From Streptomyces capillispiralis (GTDB lineage: Bacteria; Actinomycetota; Actinomycetes; Streptomycetales; Streptomycetaceae), in NCBI RefSeq assembly GCF_007829875.1, contig NZ_VIWV01000001.1, positions 5,736,501-5,800,500 on the forward strand: a stretch of DNA of 64,000 nt, in the 5' to 3' direction. Position numbers and translations under genes: made by a program. The notes beneath the pieces were generated by a model. That model did not search any database. It was not told the DNA's origin and saw nothing but the letters and a program-made list of their open reading frames with translations. Every line of letters starts with the position of its first letter. The first letter of the stretch is position 1. Positions 50,668-60,014 of the stretch are shown piece after piece.

Positions 50668-51525
50668 TCAGGGCAGGGTCAGGATCTCCGCGCCCGTCTC
50701 CGTCACCACCAGGGTGTGCTCGAACTGCGCGGTGCGCTTGCGGTCCTTGGTCACGACCGTCCAGCCGTCGTCCCACATGTCGTACTCGTGGGTCCCCAGC
50801 GTCAGCATCGGCTCGATGGTGAAGGTCATCCCCGGCTGGATCACCGTCGTCGCGTGCGGACTGTCGTAGTGCGGGATGATCAGGCCCGAGTGGAACGACG
50901 AGTTGATGCCGTGACCGGTGAAGTCACGGACCACGCCGTAGCCGAACCGCTTGGCGTACGACTCGATCACCCGGCCGATGATGTTGATCTGCCGGCCCGG
51001 CTTGACCGCCTTGATAGCGCGGGCCAGCGACTCCCGGGTCCGCTCGACCAGCAGGCGGCTCTCCTCGTCCACGTCACCGACCAGGTACGTCGCGTTGTTG
51101 TCGCCGTGCACCCCGCCGATGTACGCCGTGACGTCCAGGTTGACGATGTCGCCGTCGCGCAGCACCGTCGAGTCGGGGATGCCGTGGCAGATCACCTCGT
51201 TGACCGAGGTGCACAACGACTTGGGGAAACCGCGGTAGCCGAGCGTCGACGGGTAGGCCCCGTGGTCGCACATGTACTCGTGCGCCACCCGGTCCAACTC
51301 GTCCGTCGTCACGCCGGGCGCGATGAGCTTCGCGGCCTCCTCCATCGCCCGCGCCGCGATCCGGCCGGCGGTCCGCATCGCCTCGATCGTCTCGGGCGTC
51401 TGCACCTCCGGCCCTGTGTACGGCGTCGGGGCGGGCTTGCCGACGTACTCGGGGCGACGGATGTTCCCCGGTACGGAGCGGGTGGGGGACAGGTCCCCGG
51501 GTACGAGCAGCGACTGGCCAGACAT
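50668..51525 (-). CDS. map: Methionine aminopeptidase type I
   Basis: 285 residues. Metal ligands are in NLDVTAYIGGVHGD (two Asp), GHGI (His), TIEPML (Glu) and QFEHT (Glu). An N-terminal extension of about 40 residues (to GPEVQTPETI) is common in actinobacteria. It removes the initiator methionine from nascent proteins. ATG 51,525. It is followed by a clear terminator. Confidence 0.95.
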   Translation of the reverse strand: MSGQSLLVPGDLSPTRSVPGNIRRPEYVGKPAPTPYTGPEVQTPETIEAMRTAGRIAARAMEEAAKLIAPGVTTDELDRVAHEYMCDHGAYPSTLGYRGFPKSLCTSVNEVICHGIPDSTVLRDGDIVNLDVTAYIGGVHGDNNATYLVGDVDEESRLLVERTRESLARAIKAVKPGRQINIIGRVIESYAKRFGYGVVRDFTGHGINSSFHSGLIIPHYDSPHATTVIQPGMTFTIEPMLTLGTHEYDMWDDGWTVVTKDRKRTAQFEHTLVVTETGAEILTLP

Positions 51526-51585
51526 GCCCGCGAGTCTAATTCAGCGGCGATGGGGGACCATCTTTCGTGGCGAGAGGAGCCGGTC

Positions 51586-51813
51586 ATGCCCCTGTTCAAG
51601 AAGCGGACGGTCGGAAAGCCGGGCGAGTGGTACTACTGCCTGGAGCACAAGAAGGTCGAGGAGGGCCCCGACTGCCCCGGCAAGGACCGCTTCGGTCCCT
51701 ACGCGAGCCGCACCGAGGCCGAGCACGCCATGGAGACGGCCCGCGAGCGCAACCTCCAGTGGGAGAACGACCCCAAGTGGCACGACGCCCCCGCGGGCGA
51801 GCGGGACGACTGA
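51586..51813 (+). CDS. Small conserved hypothetical protein
   Basis: 75 residues, highly charged. It contains two cysteines (YYCLEH and PDCPGKD), an YASRTEAEHAME segment recalling a short SPOR-like repeat, and an acidic tail. GAGAGGAG lies before the ATG. Divergent from map. No function can be assigned. Confidence 0.78.
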   Translation: MPLFKKRTVGKPGEWYYCLEHKKVEEGPDCPGKDRFGPYASRTEAEHAMETARERNLQWENDPKWHDAPAGERDD

Positions 51814-51829
51814 GCCCGCCGCGCCCCCG

Positions 51830-52432
51830 CTACCAGCGCGAGGGCGGGGGAGCCGTCAGCAGGTCCGCCAGCCGCGACAGCCGGTCCCGGAAGCGGCGGC
51901 GGCCCCGCGGCACCGGCAGGGCGTTCTCCCCGGCCGCCGCGCTCACCAGGTGCTGCACCGTGTCCAGGTCCAGCTCGGAGCCGTCGGGCACGGCCAGCAC
52001 CTCGTGCGCCAGCGCCGGGAGCTCGCCCGCGCCGGGGCCGAGGGACAGCAGCGTCGCCCCGGCCCGGCGGGCGTCGGAGACCCGCTCCAGCAGCGGGGCG
52101 GACGGCTCCCCGGGCGCCACCACCAGCAGCGTCTCGCCCCGCCGCGCCGCCTCCAGCCGCCCCAGCCCCACCGCCAGGTGCGCGGGGTCCGAGGGACGCG
52201 CGTCGTGCCGCACCAGAGTCGGGGACAGCTCCGGGGTGCCCGACCAGGCCGCCTCGTCCACCAGGTGCGCCGCCAGATGCCACGGCTCGTACTCCGGCGT
52301 GCCCACGAGCAGCAGCCCGCCCCCGTGCGACACCACCGACCCGCGCAGCGTCCCCGCGAACCGCCGGGTGGCGCCCAGCCACTCGGTCCCGGCGAGCACG
52401 TCCCGCAGCAATGCCACCCGTACCGCGTCCAT
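51830..52432 (-). CDS. Hypothetical protein, possibly SIS-like sugar-phosphate-binding fold
   Basis: 200 residues. Alternating strands and helices (GGGLLLVGTPEYEPWHL, ETLLVVAPGEPSAPLL, RRAGATLLSLGPGAG) resemble a SIS-type Rossmann-like domain, but the phosphate-binding SGSG motif is not obvious. The C-terminus is basic. No partner is adjacent. Convergent with the small gene at 51,586. Confidence 0.65.
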   Translation of the reverse strand: MDAVRVALLRDVLAGTEWLGATRRFAGTLRGSVVSHGGGLLLVGTPEYEPWHLAAHLVDEAAWSGTPELSPTLVRHDARPSDPAHLAVGLGRLEAARRGETLLVVAPGEPSAPLLERVSDARRAGATLLSLGPGAGELPALAHEVLAVPDGSELDLDTVQHLVSAAAGENALPVPRGRRRFRDRLSRLADLLTAPPPSRW

Positions 52433-52573
52433 GCGACCGCATCCTGCCCCCAACCCCACCCCCGCGTCCCGGTGTTCGAACCCGATTCGCCCGACCCGGG
52501 GACCCGGCGGGCGGCGCCGTGACGGGGCTCACGCCCGCCGGGAGCGGCACCCCGGCGGACGTAGAGTCGGCCC

Positions 52574-53287
52574 ATGACCTCTACCGACAGTGCACAGCAG
52601 CCCGCGAGGACCCCGGCCAAGGACCCCTGGGACCTGCCCGACGTCTCCGGGATGGTCGTCGGCGTGCTCGGCGGCACCGGACCGCAGGGCAAGGGCCTCG
52701 CGTACCGGCTCGCCAAGGCCGGCCAGAAGGTGATCATCGGCTCCCGCGCGGCCGAACGCGCCCGGGCCGCCGCCGAGGAGCTCGGGTACGGCATCGAGGG
52801 CGCCGACAACGCCGAGACCGCCCGCCGCAGCGACATCGTGATCGTCGCCGTCCCCTGGGACGGCCACGGCGAGACCCTGGAGTCCCTGCGCGCGGAACTG
52901 GCCGGCAAGCTCGTCGTCGACTGCGTCAACCCGCTCGGCTTCGACAAGCAGGGCGCCTACGCGCTGAAGCCCGAGGAGGGCAGCGCCGCCCAGCAGGCCG
53001 CCGCGCTGCTGCCGGACTCCCGGGTCACCGCCGCCTTCCACCACCTGTCGGCCGTCCTGCTCCAGGACCCGGCCATCGACGAGATCGACACCGACGTGAT
53101 GGTGCTCGGCGAGGCCCGCGCCGACGTCGAGGCCGTCCAGGCGCTGGCCGGCCGCATTCCCGGCATGCGGGGCGTCTTCGCCGGGCAGCTGCGCAACGCC
53201 CACCAGGTGGAGTCGCTGGTCGCCAACCTGATCTCGGTCAACCGCCGCTACAAGGCGCACGCCGGGCTCCGCGTCACGGACGTATGA
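52574..53287 (+). CDS. npdG: F420-dependent NADP reductase (NADPH-dependent F420 reductase)
   Basis: 237 residues. The NADP-binding motif VVGVLGGTGPQGKGLA is near residue 28; GSRAAERA binds the NADP phosphate; VAVPWDGH and DCVNPLGFDKQG are further family features. It passes hydride between NADPH and coenzyme F420. The ATG at 52,574 is 143 bp from the divergent gene. A small membrane protein follows after 65 bp. Confidence 0.92.
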   Translation: MTSTDSAQQPARTPAKDPWDLPDVSGMVVGVLGGTGPQGKGLAYRLAKAGQKVIIGSRAAERARAAAEELGYGIEGADNAETARRSDIVIVAVPWDGHGETLESLRAELAGKLVVDCVNPLGFDKQGAYALKPEEGSAAQQAAALLPDSRVTAAFHHLSAVLLQDPAIDEIDTDVMVLGEARADVEAVQALAGRIPGMRGVFAGQLRNAHQVESLVANLISVNRRYKAHAGLRVTDV

Positions 53288-53352
53288 GGCGATGGGGGAC
53301 ACTGGAGGCCGTACCCGTGTCCCCCGGACGTCCCCGACAGGAGCCAGCAGCC

Positions 53353-53544
53353 ATGCCCCGCCTCGCCCTCTACGCCCTCGCCGTCTGCGTCCTCGCCGTC
53401 GCCGCGGCCGTCGTCTCCTTCGTGCGGGGCAGCGTGTTCATCGGCGTCGTCTGGGTGCTGCTGGTGGGCCTGTCGTCCAACATGGCCTTCTACTACGTGA
53501 AGCGGGGGCGGACCCAGGCTCGGGACGGCTCCCCCACGGGCTGA
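53353..53544 (+). CDS. Small two-helix membrane protein
   Basis: 63 residues with two hydrophobic segments (about 3-22 and 27-47) and a basic tail (VKRGRTQAR). No family recognised. It is in the same direction as npdG. Confidence 0.75.
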   Translation: MPRLALYALAVCVLAVAAAVVSFVRGSVFIGVVWVLLVGLSSNMAFYYVKRGRTQARDGSPTG

Positions 53545-53582
53545 CGCGTCCCGGGCCCTGTGCCGGCGCTTCCCCGGCCCCG

Positions 53583-54383
53583 TTACGAGCCGACCGCGCA
53601 GAAGTCGTTCTCGCCCCGCCAGAAGCGGAACAGCTCGTAACCGCAGTACGTGTCGAACTCGTGGATGCCCAGCGCCTTCAGCAGCGAGTCGACCACGTCG
53701 AAGAACGCGCCGTTCACCGCCGGCACCCACAGCAGCGCGAACACGAAGAGCAGCCCGAACGGGGCGAACGGCTCCACCTGCCGGCGGACGCCGTACGACA
53801 GCCACGGTTCCAGCACGCCGTAGCCGTCCAGGCCCGGCACCGGCAGGAAGTTCAGGATCGCGGCCGTCACCTGGAGCAGCGCGAGGAAGGCCAGCGCGAA
53901 CCGGAAGTCCGCCGGCACACCGTCCAGCGCGTCCAGCCAGAACGGCGCCGTGCACACCACCGCGAACGCGACGTTGGTCAGCGGGCCCGCCGCCGAGATC
54001 AGGCTGTGCCGCCAGCGGCCCCGGATCCGGTGCCGCTCGATGAACACGGCACCGCCCGGCAGACCGATCCCGCCCATGATCACGAACAGCACCGGCAGCA
54101 CGATGCTCAGCAGGGCGTGCGTGTACTTCATCGGGTTCAGCGTGAGATAGCCCTTCGCGCCCACCGATATGTCGCCGCCGTGCAGGGCGGTGCGCGCGTG
54201 CGCGTACTCGTGCAGGCACAGGGAGACGATCCAGGCGGCCGTCACGAACAGGAAGACGGCGACCCCGGGCTGCGCGGCGAACCCGGTCCAGGTGGCCCAT
54301 CCGGTGACCGCCGTGACGGCCAGGATCCCCAGGAAGACGGGGCTGATCCGGCGGTCGCCGTGGCGGGTGGTGGCGGTGGTCAT
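53583..54383 (-). CDS. Site-2-protease-family (M50) membrane metalloprotease
   Basis: 266 residues. The zinc site is LHEYAHARTA (H-E-x-x-H) near residue 58, and NFLPVPGLDGYGVLEPWL carries the second motif (N-P-x-P-x-x-D-G equivalent, with the Asp). Five or six membrane helices. The family cuts membrane-bound substrates such as anti-sigma factors; no such gene is adjacent. ATG 54,383. Confidence 0.92.
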   Translation of the reverse strand: MTTATTRHGDRRISPVFLGILAVTAVTGWATWTGFAAQPGVAVFLFVTAAWIVSLCLHEYAHARTALHGGDISVGAKGYLTLNPMKYTHALLSIVLPVLFVIMGGIGLPGGAVFIERHRIRGRWRHSLISAAGPLTNVAFAVVCTAPFWLDALDGVPADFRFALAFLALLQVTAAILNFLPVPGLDGYGVLEPWLSYGVRRQVEPFAPFGLLFVFALLWVPAVNGAFFDVVDSLLKALGIHEFDTYCGYELFRFWRGENDFCAVGS

Positions 54384-54687
54384 GGGACTCCCTGGACGGT
54401 CGGGCACGCGGTGGGGCACGCGGGGGACTGCCCGACGGTACCCGGCGCACCGGGAAAACGTCTCGCGCGGGCGCCCGGTTCCGTGCAGGGTGGGACGGCC
54501 CGCCGCCCGAACCCGGGCGTCCCGGCGGCCGAACCCGGGCGTCCCGGCGGCCGAACCCCGGCGTTCCACCGGCCGAACCCGGGCGCCCCGGCGGCCGGTC
54601 GGCCGCCTCCCCGCCCGCCTCCCACCCGCAGGAAGACGCCGCCGCGCCGCCCGGCCCCTGTGACCGAGCGGACCGCCACCGGAGAGA
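54384..54687. other. Divergent intergenic region with 22-bp tandem repeats
   Basis: 304 bp between the M50 protease (minus) and the AfsR-like gene (plus). It must carry both promoters. No gene is seen. The central part is the tandem repeat annotated separately. Confidence 0.6.
54507..54594 (+). repeat. 22-bp tandem repeat, four copies
   Basis: Units start at 54,507, 54,529, 54,551 and 54,573 and follow CCGAACCCGGGCGTCCCGGC with a final GG; copies 1 and 2 are identical, 3 and 4 have a few changes. Each unit except the third has a CCCGGG centre. Two helical turns per unit would place them on one DNA face upstream of the AfsR-like gene. Confidence 0.92.
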
Positions 54688-57600
54688 ATGGACCCCGTGC
54701 GCTACCGCATCCTCGGCACCACCCAGGCACTCCGCCCCGACGGCACCGCCGTCCCGGTGGGCGGAGCGCGACTGCGTGCGCTGCTGACCGTGCTCGCCCT
54801 GCGGCCCGGACGCACCGTGCCCGTGGCACTGCTGGTCGACGAGGTGTGGGACGGCGACCCGCCCGCCGACGCCACCGGGGCGCTCCAGGCCCTCGTCGGG
54901 CGGCTGCGCCGGGTCCTCGGCGCGGACGCGGTGGCCTCCGCCGACGGCGGCTACCGCCTGACCGCCGCCCCCGACGACATCGACCTGCACCGCTTCGAGC
55001 GGCTGGCCGGCGAGGGCCTGCGCGCCCTCGCCGACGGCGACCCCGCGAAGGCCGCCGCCGTACTGGACGACGCCCTCGCCCTGTGGCGCGGCCCCGCCCT
55101 GGCCGGCCTGCCCGACCGGACCGCCGAGGCGGCCCGCGTCGAGACCCGGCACCTGGACGTGCTGCGCGCCCGGCACGCCGCCGCCCTCGCCCTCGGCGAC
55201 GCCGAACAGTGCCTGCCCGAACTGACCGCGCTCTGCGACAGCCACCCCCTCGACGAACCCCTCCAGGCACTGCGGCTGCGCGCCCTGCGCGACACCGGCC
55301 GCACCGCCGAGGCACTCGCCGCCTTCGACGACGTACGACGCCTGCTCGCGGACCGCCTCGGCTCCGACCCCGGCGCCGAACTGCGGGCCCTGCACGCCGA
55401 ACTGCTGGACGGATCGGCGGCCCCCGCCGCCGACCCGCAGCCCTCCCGGCCCGGCAACCTGCGCGCCCGGCTGACCTCGTTCGTCGGCCGGGAGACGGAC
55501 ATCGAGACCATCCGCGCGGACCTCACCACCGCCCGGCTGGTCACCCTCCTCGGGCCCGGCGGCGCCGGCAAGACCCGCCTGTCGCAGGAGGCCGCCGAGA
55601 CCGTACGGCAGACCATCCCGGACGGCGTGTGGCTCGCCGAACTCGCCCCGGTGGACGCCCCCGAGGCCGTCCCCGAGGCCGTCCTCACCGCCGTCGGCGC
55701 CCGCGAGACCGTCCTGTACGGCGCCGGCGCCGAGAGCATGCGGGCCGTCTCCGACCGGCCCGCCGACCCGGTGGAACGGCTCGCCGAGCACTTCGCCCGC
55801 CGCCGCGTCCTGCTGATCCTGGACAACTGCGAACACGTCGTCGAGGCCGCCGCCCGGCTCGTGGAGACGCTGTTGCAGCGCTGCCCCGGCCTCACCGTCC
55901 TCGCCACCAGCCGCGAACCCCTCGGAGTGCGCGGCGAGTTGCTGCGCCCGGTGGAGCCGCTGCCCGAACCGGTCGCGCTGCGCCTGCTCGCCGACCGCGG
56001 CGCCGCCGCCCGCCCCGGCTTCCGCACGGACAGCGACGAGGACACCGCGGCGGCGTGCGCGGAGATCTGCCGCCGCCTCGACGGACTGCCGCTCGCCATC
56101 GAACTCGCCGCCGCCCGGCTGCGGATGCTCACCCCGCGCCAGATCGCCGACCGGCTCGACGACCGCTTCCGCCTGCTCACCTCCGGCAGCCGCACCGTCA
56201 GGCCCCGCCAGCAGACCCTGCGCGCCGTCGTCGACTGGTCCTGGGACCTGCTCGACGCCGACGAACGCGACGTACTGGGCCGCCTGTCGGTCTTCGCCGG
56301 CGGCTGCGGCCTCGCCGCCGCCGAGGCCGTGTGCGGGCCGGTCGCGCTCGAAGCACTCGGCTCCCTGGTCGACAAGTCCCTGGTGGTGGCCGCGCCCTCG
56401 GGCGACGGCGAGATGCGCTACCGGCTCCTGGAGACCGTCGCCGAGTACGCCCGCGAACGCCTCGACGAGACCGGCCGGCGCGCCGAGGCCGAGCGCGCCC
56501 ACCTCACCTACTACCGCGAACTCGCCCGCACCACCGACCCACTGCTGCGCGGCCCGGGCCAACTGGCCGCCATGGGACGGCTGGAGCGGGAGTACGAGAA
56601 CCTGCGCACGGCGCTGCGGCACGCCCTCGCCCTGCGCGACGAGCAGGAGGCGCTCTGCCTCGCCCTGTCGCTGGCCTGGTACTGGCAGATGCGCGACCTG
56701 CGGATCGAGGCCCGCAACTGGTGCGCCGAGGTGATGGCCCTCGGCCCTGACCCGTTCACCGAACCGGTCCAGCCGGCCGCCCCGCTGTGGCAGCGCTGCA
56801 CCGACGCCCCGCCCCCGATGACCGGCGAGGTCCTCGCCGAGGCCCGGCGCGGCGTGCACCTGGCCCACATGGCCTGCATGGACACCGAACTGGACGACTG
56901 GCAGACCCCGCAGGCCCAGCGCAAACTCCGCCTCATCGCGGCGACGTACGAGCCCGGCATGCCGCAGACCTGCCGTTCGCCCGGCATGCTCTGGACGTTC
57001 GCCGTGATGCTGACCGGCGACATGAAACGGCTGTACGCCGTCACCGAGGCCGCCGTCCGCACCTGCCGGGAGACACCCGGCTACGAGTGGGAACTCGCCG
57101 CCAACCTCCAACTGCGTGCCAACCTGCTGGCCAACCGCAGCGACTGGGCGGGCGACGCCCTGCGCGACGCCGACGAGTCGCTGCGGACCTACCGCCGCCT
57201 CGGTGACGCCTGGGGCACGGCGGAGGCGTACTCGGCGCGCGGCGAGGCCAACGAGCGCGGCGGCGCCTACGAGGCCGCCGCCGCCGACTACGAGGCGGCG
57301 ATCGAGCGCGCCGAACGCCTCGGCGCCCGCTCCCAGCGGGCCGTGCTCATGGCCCGCCTGGGCAGCGCGCTGCTGGAGGCGGGCCAGGAGGAACGCGGGG
57401 AGCGGCTGCTGCGCGAGGTCATCGACAGCCGCCCGGGCGGCCACAACGAGGCGCTGCCCGCCGCCCGGCTGTTCCTGGCCGGCTGGCTCGGCACGGTCGG
57501 CCGCACCGCCGAGGCGCGGGAGCACCTGCGCCTGCTGCGCGAGGAGTTCCGCATCGCGCACTACGTCGTCTTCGACGCGTTCATCCTCGGCGCCGAGGGC

Positions 57601-57960
57601 TGGCTCGACGTGGTCGACGGCCACGCGGAGCGGGCCCTGGCCACCGTCCACCAGGCGCTCCGCCAGGCCGAGGACCCGGTGTCGGCCGCCATCGCGCCGC
57701 ACATGCGGTCGGCGTTCGTCAGCATCGGCGCGGCCGCCCTCGCCGGACTGGACGGCGGCCGCCGCGCCCGCGACGCGGCCCGCTGCCTCGGCGCCGCCGA
57801 CGCCTGGCTGCCCGCCGGCCATGTGAGCGGCCGCACCGAACGCGTGGTCCGCGACTACGTCAGGGCCCGCATCCGCGCGGTCCTCGACGACGCGGCCTAC
57901 GCGAGCGCGTACGCGGAGGGCGCCGCCCTCACCGTCGAGGAGGCCGTCGCCCTCCTGTGA
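54688..57960 (+). CDS. AfsR/SARP-type regulator (winged helix, BTAD, NB-ARC ATPase, TPR)
   Basis: 1090 residues. An OmpR-like winged helix (RYRILGTTQALRPDG to LVDEVWDG) and a bacterial transcriptional activation domain (FERLAGEGLRALADGD, through LADRLGSDPGAEL) occupy residues 1-250. The NB-ARC ATPase has P-loop LGPGGAGKTRL near 290 and LLILDNCEHVVEAA as Walker B. A LWRG and TPR-like helical region fills the C-terminal half. AfsR-like proteins activate antibiotic genes in response to signalling. It is next to, and convergent with, a DrrAB exporter pair, whose genes it may control. Confidence 0.94.
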   Translation: MDPVRYRILGTTQALRPDGTAVPVGGARLRALLTVLALRPGRTVPVALLVDEVWDGDPPADATGALQALVGRLRRVLGADAVASADGGYRLTAAPDDIDLHRFERLAGEGLRALADGDPAKAAAVLDDALALWRGPALAGLPDRTAEAARVETRHLDVLRARHAAALALGDAEQCLPELTALCDSHPLDEPLQALRLRALRDTGRTAEALAAFDDVRRLLADRLGSDPGAELRALHAELLDGSAAPAADPQPSRPGNLRARLTSFVGRETDIETIRADLTTARLVTLLGPGGAGKTRLSQEAAETVRQTIPDGVWLAELAPVDAPEAVPEAVLTAVGARETVLYGAGAESMRAVSDRPADPVERLAEHFARRRVLLILDNCEHVVEAAARLVETLLQRCPGLTVLATSREPLGVRGELLRPVEPLPEPVALRLLADRGAAARPGFRTDSDEDTAAACAEICRRLDGLPLAIELAAARLRMLTPRQIADRLDDRFRLLTSGSRTVRPRQQTLRAVVDWSWDLLDADERDVLGRLSVFAGGCGLAAAEAVCGPVALEALGSLVDKSLVVAAPSGDGEMRYRLLETVAEYARERLDETGRRAEAERAHLTYYRELARTTDPLLRGPGQLAAMGRLEREYENLRTALRHALALRDEQEALCLALSLAWYWQMRDLRIEARNWCAEVMALGPDPFTEPVQPAAPLWQRCTDAPPPMTGEVLAEARRGVHLAHMACMDTELDDWQTPQAQRKLRLIAATYEPGMPQTCRSPGMLWTFAVMLTGDMKRLYAVTEAAVRTCRETPGYEWELAANLQLRANLLANRSDWAGDALRDADESLRTYRRLGDAWGTAEAYSARGEANERGGAYEAAAADYEAAIERAERLGARSQRAVLMARLGSALLEAGQEERGERLLREVIDSRPGGHNEALPAARLFLAGWLGTVGRTAEAREHLRLLREEFRIAHYVVFDAFILGAEGWLDVVDGHAERALATVHQALRQAEDPVSAAIAPHMRSAFVSIGAAALAGLDGGRRARDAARCLGAADAWLPAGHVSGRTERVVRDYVRARIRAVLDDAAYASAYAEGAALTVEEAVALL

Positions 57961-57978
57961 CCGCGGCCGTCCGGCCGG

Positions 57979-58800
57979 TCAGCTCTTCGTACGGAACTTG
58001 TGGATGGCGACCGGCGCCATCACCGCCGTGATCCCCACCGACCAGGCCAGCGTCATCCACAGGTCGTGGGCGACCGGGCCGCCCACCATCAGCCCGCGCG
58101 CGGCGTCCGCCAGCGCGGACAGCGGGTTGACCTGGGTGAAGGACTCCAGCCAGCCCGGCATCGACTGGGTCGGGGCGAAGATCGACGAGCCGAACTGCAA
58201 CGGCATCAGCACCAGGAAGCCCATCGCCTGCACCGACTGCGCGTTCTTCATCACCACACCCAGCGTGAGGAAGATCCACATCAGTGCCGAGCCGAACACC
58301 GCGGACAGTCCCACCGCCGCGAACAGCCCCGGCCAGTTGGTGATGTCGAAGCCGACCAGCACACCGACGACCATCAGGATCGCGGTGGCGATCAGCATCC
58401 GCATCATCTCGACCGAGATCTTGGCGAACAGCACCGAGCCCCGCCCGATCGGCAGCGACCGGAAGCGGTCCATCACCCCGGTGTTGAAGTCCTGGTTGAA
58501 CCCGGTCCCCACCCCCTGGGCCATGTTCATGCCCATCATGGCCATCAGTCCGGGCACGATGTACTGCACGTACGCCTCCTGCCCGCCGCCCAGCGACTGC
58601 CCGATCGAGCCGCCGAAGACGTACACGAACAGCAGGGTGAAGACGATCGGGAAGAGCACGGCGTCGAACATCGACTCCGGGTCCTGCCGGATCCACAGCA
58701 GATTCCGGCGTATCAGCGCGCCGGTGTGGCGCAGATGACCGCGCAACGGGATACGGGCGTCCGCGCGCGGGCCGGCGGTGTTCAGGGTCGTGGCACTCAT
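57979..58800 (-). CDS. ABC-2 type permease (DrrB-type), second exporter
   Basis: 273 residues with about six hydrophobic segments (AVLFPIVFTLLFVYVFGG near 48) and the ABC-2 signature QVNPLSALADAARGLMV. It partners the ATPase encoded just upstream, whose stop overlaps this ATG by 4 nt. The substrate is unknown. Confidence 0.93.
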   Translation of the reverse strand: MSATTLNTAGPRADARIPLRGHLRHTGALIRRNLLWIRQDPESMFDAVLFPIVFTLLFVYVFGGSIGQSLGGGQEAYVQYIVPGLMAMMGMNMAQGVGTGFNQDFNTGVMDRFRSLPIGRGSVLFAKISVEMMRMLIATAILMVVGVLVGFDITNWPGLFAAVGLSAVFGSALMWIFLTLGVVMKNAQSVQAMGFLVLMPLQFGSSIFAPTQSMPGWLESFTQVNPLSALADAARGLMVGGPVAHDLWMTLAWSVGITAVMAPVAIHKFRTKS

Positions 58801-59822
58801 ACGGCGACCTCCTCGCGGGTCCCGGCGGGCACGGCGTCCTGCGGCGCACTGGCGCGGTGGCCGGTGAGGGACAGGAACACCTCGTCCAGGCTGGGCAGTT
58901 CGGTGGTGAGGGAGCTGAGCGTGATGCCGCGCGCGGTGACCGCGCCGACCACGGCCGTCAGCTGCTCGTCGCTCAGCACCGGGACGAGCACCGACGCCCG
59001 CTCGGCGTCCACGGTGGTGCCCGCCAGCCCGGTGATGCCCAGTTCGTCCAGGGCCCCGGCCAGCGGCCGCAGTTCACCGGGGTCGGCCGGACGGATCCGC
59101 AGTGTGCGGCCGCCCACCTTGGCCTTCAGCTCCTCGATGCCGCCGCCGGCGATGACCTTGCCCCGGTCCACCACGGTCAGCTCGTGGGCGAGCTGCTCGG
59201 CCTCCTCCATGTACTGGGTGGTCAGCAGTACGGTCACCCCCTCGCCGACCAGCCGCTTGACCTCCTCCCACACCTCGTTGCGGGTACGGGGGTCCAGTCC
59301 CGTGGTCGGCTCGTCCAGGTACAGCACGGCCGGCCTGCCGATCATGGACGCGGCCAGGTCGAGGCGCCGCCGCATGCCGCCGGAGTACGTGGCCGCCGGG
59401 CGCCGGGCCGCCTCGGTGAGCGAGAACCGCTCCAGCAGCGCGTCGGCGCGGGCCCGCGCCTCCTTGCGGGACAGGTCCAGCAGACGCCCGATCAGATAGA
59501 GGTTCTCCCAGCCGGGCAGCTTCTCGTCCACCGAGGCGTACTGCCCGGTCAGCCCGATCACCCGGCGCAGCTGCCGCGGCTGGCGGACCACGTCGTACCC
59601 GGCGACGACCGCGTGGCCGGAGGTCGGCGCGAGCAGCGTGGACAGGATCCGGACCAGGGTCGTCTTCCCGGCCCCGTTCGGCCCGAGCACCCCCATCACG
59701 GTGCCCTCGCGCACCTCCAGGTCGACCCCGTCCAGTGCCTTGGTCGCGCCGTAGTGCTTGACCAGCCCCCGCACCGTGACGGCGCTCCCCGCGCCGCCCA
59801 GGTCCTTGTCGTTTCGTGTCAT
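58797..59822 (-). CDS. ABC exporter ATP-binding subunit (DrrA-type), second exporter
   Basis: 341 residues. Walker A GPNGAGKTT, signature YSGGMRRRLDLAAS, Walker B VLYLDEPTTGLD and the H-loop region LLTTQYMEEAEQLA. The DUF4162-like C-terminal extension is present. It is closely similar in layout to the ATPase at 17.5 kb. ATG 59,822 is preferred; in-frame GTG/TTG codons lie about 24-30 nt upstream, and no strong ribosome site is evident. Confidence 0.92.
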   Translation of the reverse strand: MTRNDKDLGGAGSAVTVRGLVKHYGATKALDGVDLEVREGTVMGVLGPNGAGKTTLVRILSTLLAPTSGHAVVAGYDVVRQPRQLRRVIGLTGQYASVDEKLPGWENLYLIGRLLDLSRKEARARADALLERFSLTEAARRPAATYSGGMRRRLDLAASMIGRPAVLYLDEPTTGLDPRTRNEVWEEVKRLVGEGVTVLLTTQYMEEAEQLAHELTVVDRGKVIAGGGIEELKAKVGGRTLRIRPADPGELRPLAGALDELGITGLAGTTVDAERASVLVPVLSDEQLTAVVGAVTARGITLSSLTTELPSLDEVFLSLTGHRASAPQDAVPAGTREEVAV

Positions 59823-59921
59823 GCGTACGACGGTGACAGCCCTCACCGACAAACCGCCGACATCCCGCCGACACTCCGCCCCGCGGCACCGACAGCGAGC
59901 CGACGGTCCCCGGAAAGGGGT

Positions 59922-59955
59922 CGGCCCCGCCGACGGGGGAAGATCGGCGGGGCCG
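59922..59955 (-). terminator. Hairpin terminator downstream of panB
   Basis: Perfect 12-bp stem: 59,922-59,933 pairs with 59,944-59,955 around 10 nt. It lies 60 bp beyond the panB stop on the minus strand, without a T-run. Confidence 0.8.
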
Positions 59956-60014
59956 GCCGTGGTGCGGCAGTGGCTCGAACGGCGGCGGCGCTGCCCGGGT
60001 GGCAGCGCGTCCGC

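Noticed and set aside
52460..52510. GTTCGAACCC segment resembling a tRNA T-loop
   Set aside because: No acceptor, D or anticodon stem could be built on either strand.
53248..57822. Very long minus-strand open frame (about 1,500 residues)
   Set aside because: It is the antisense shadow of the AfsR-like gene and M50 region; its composition is Gly/Val/Gln repeats without any family motif.
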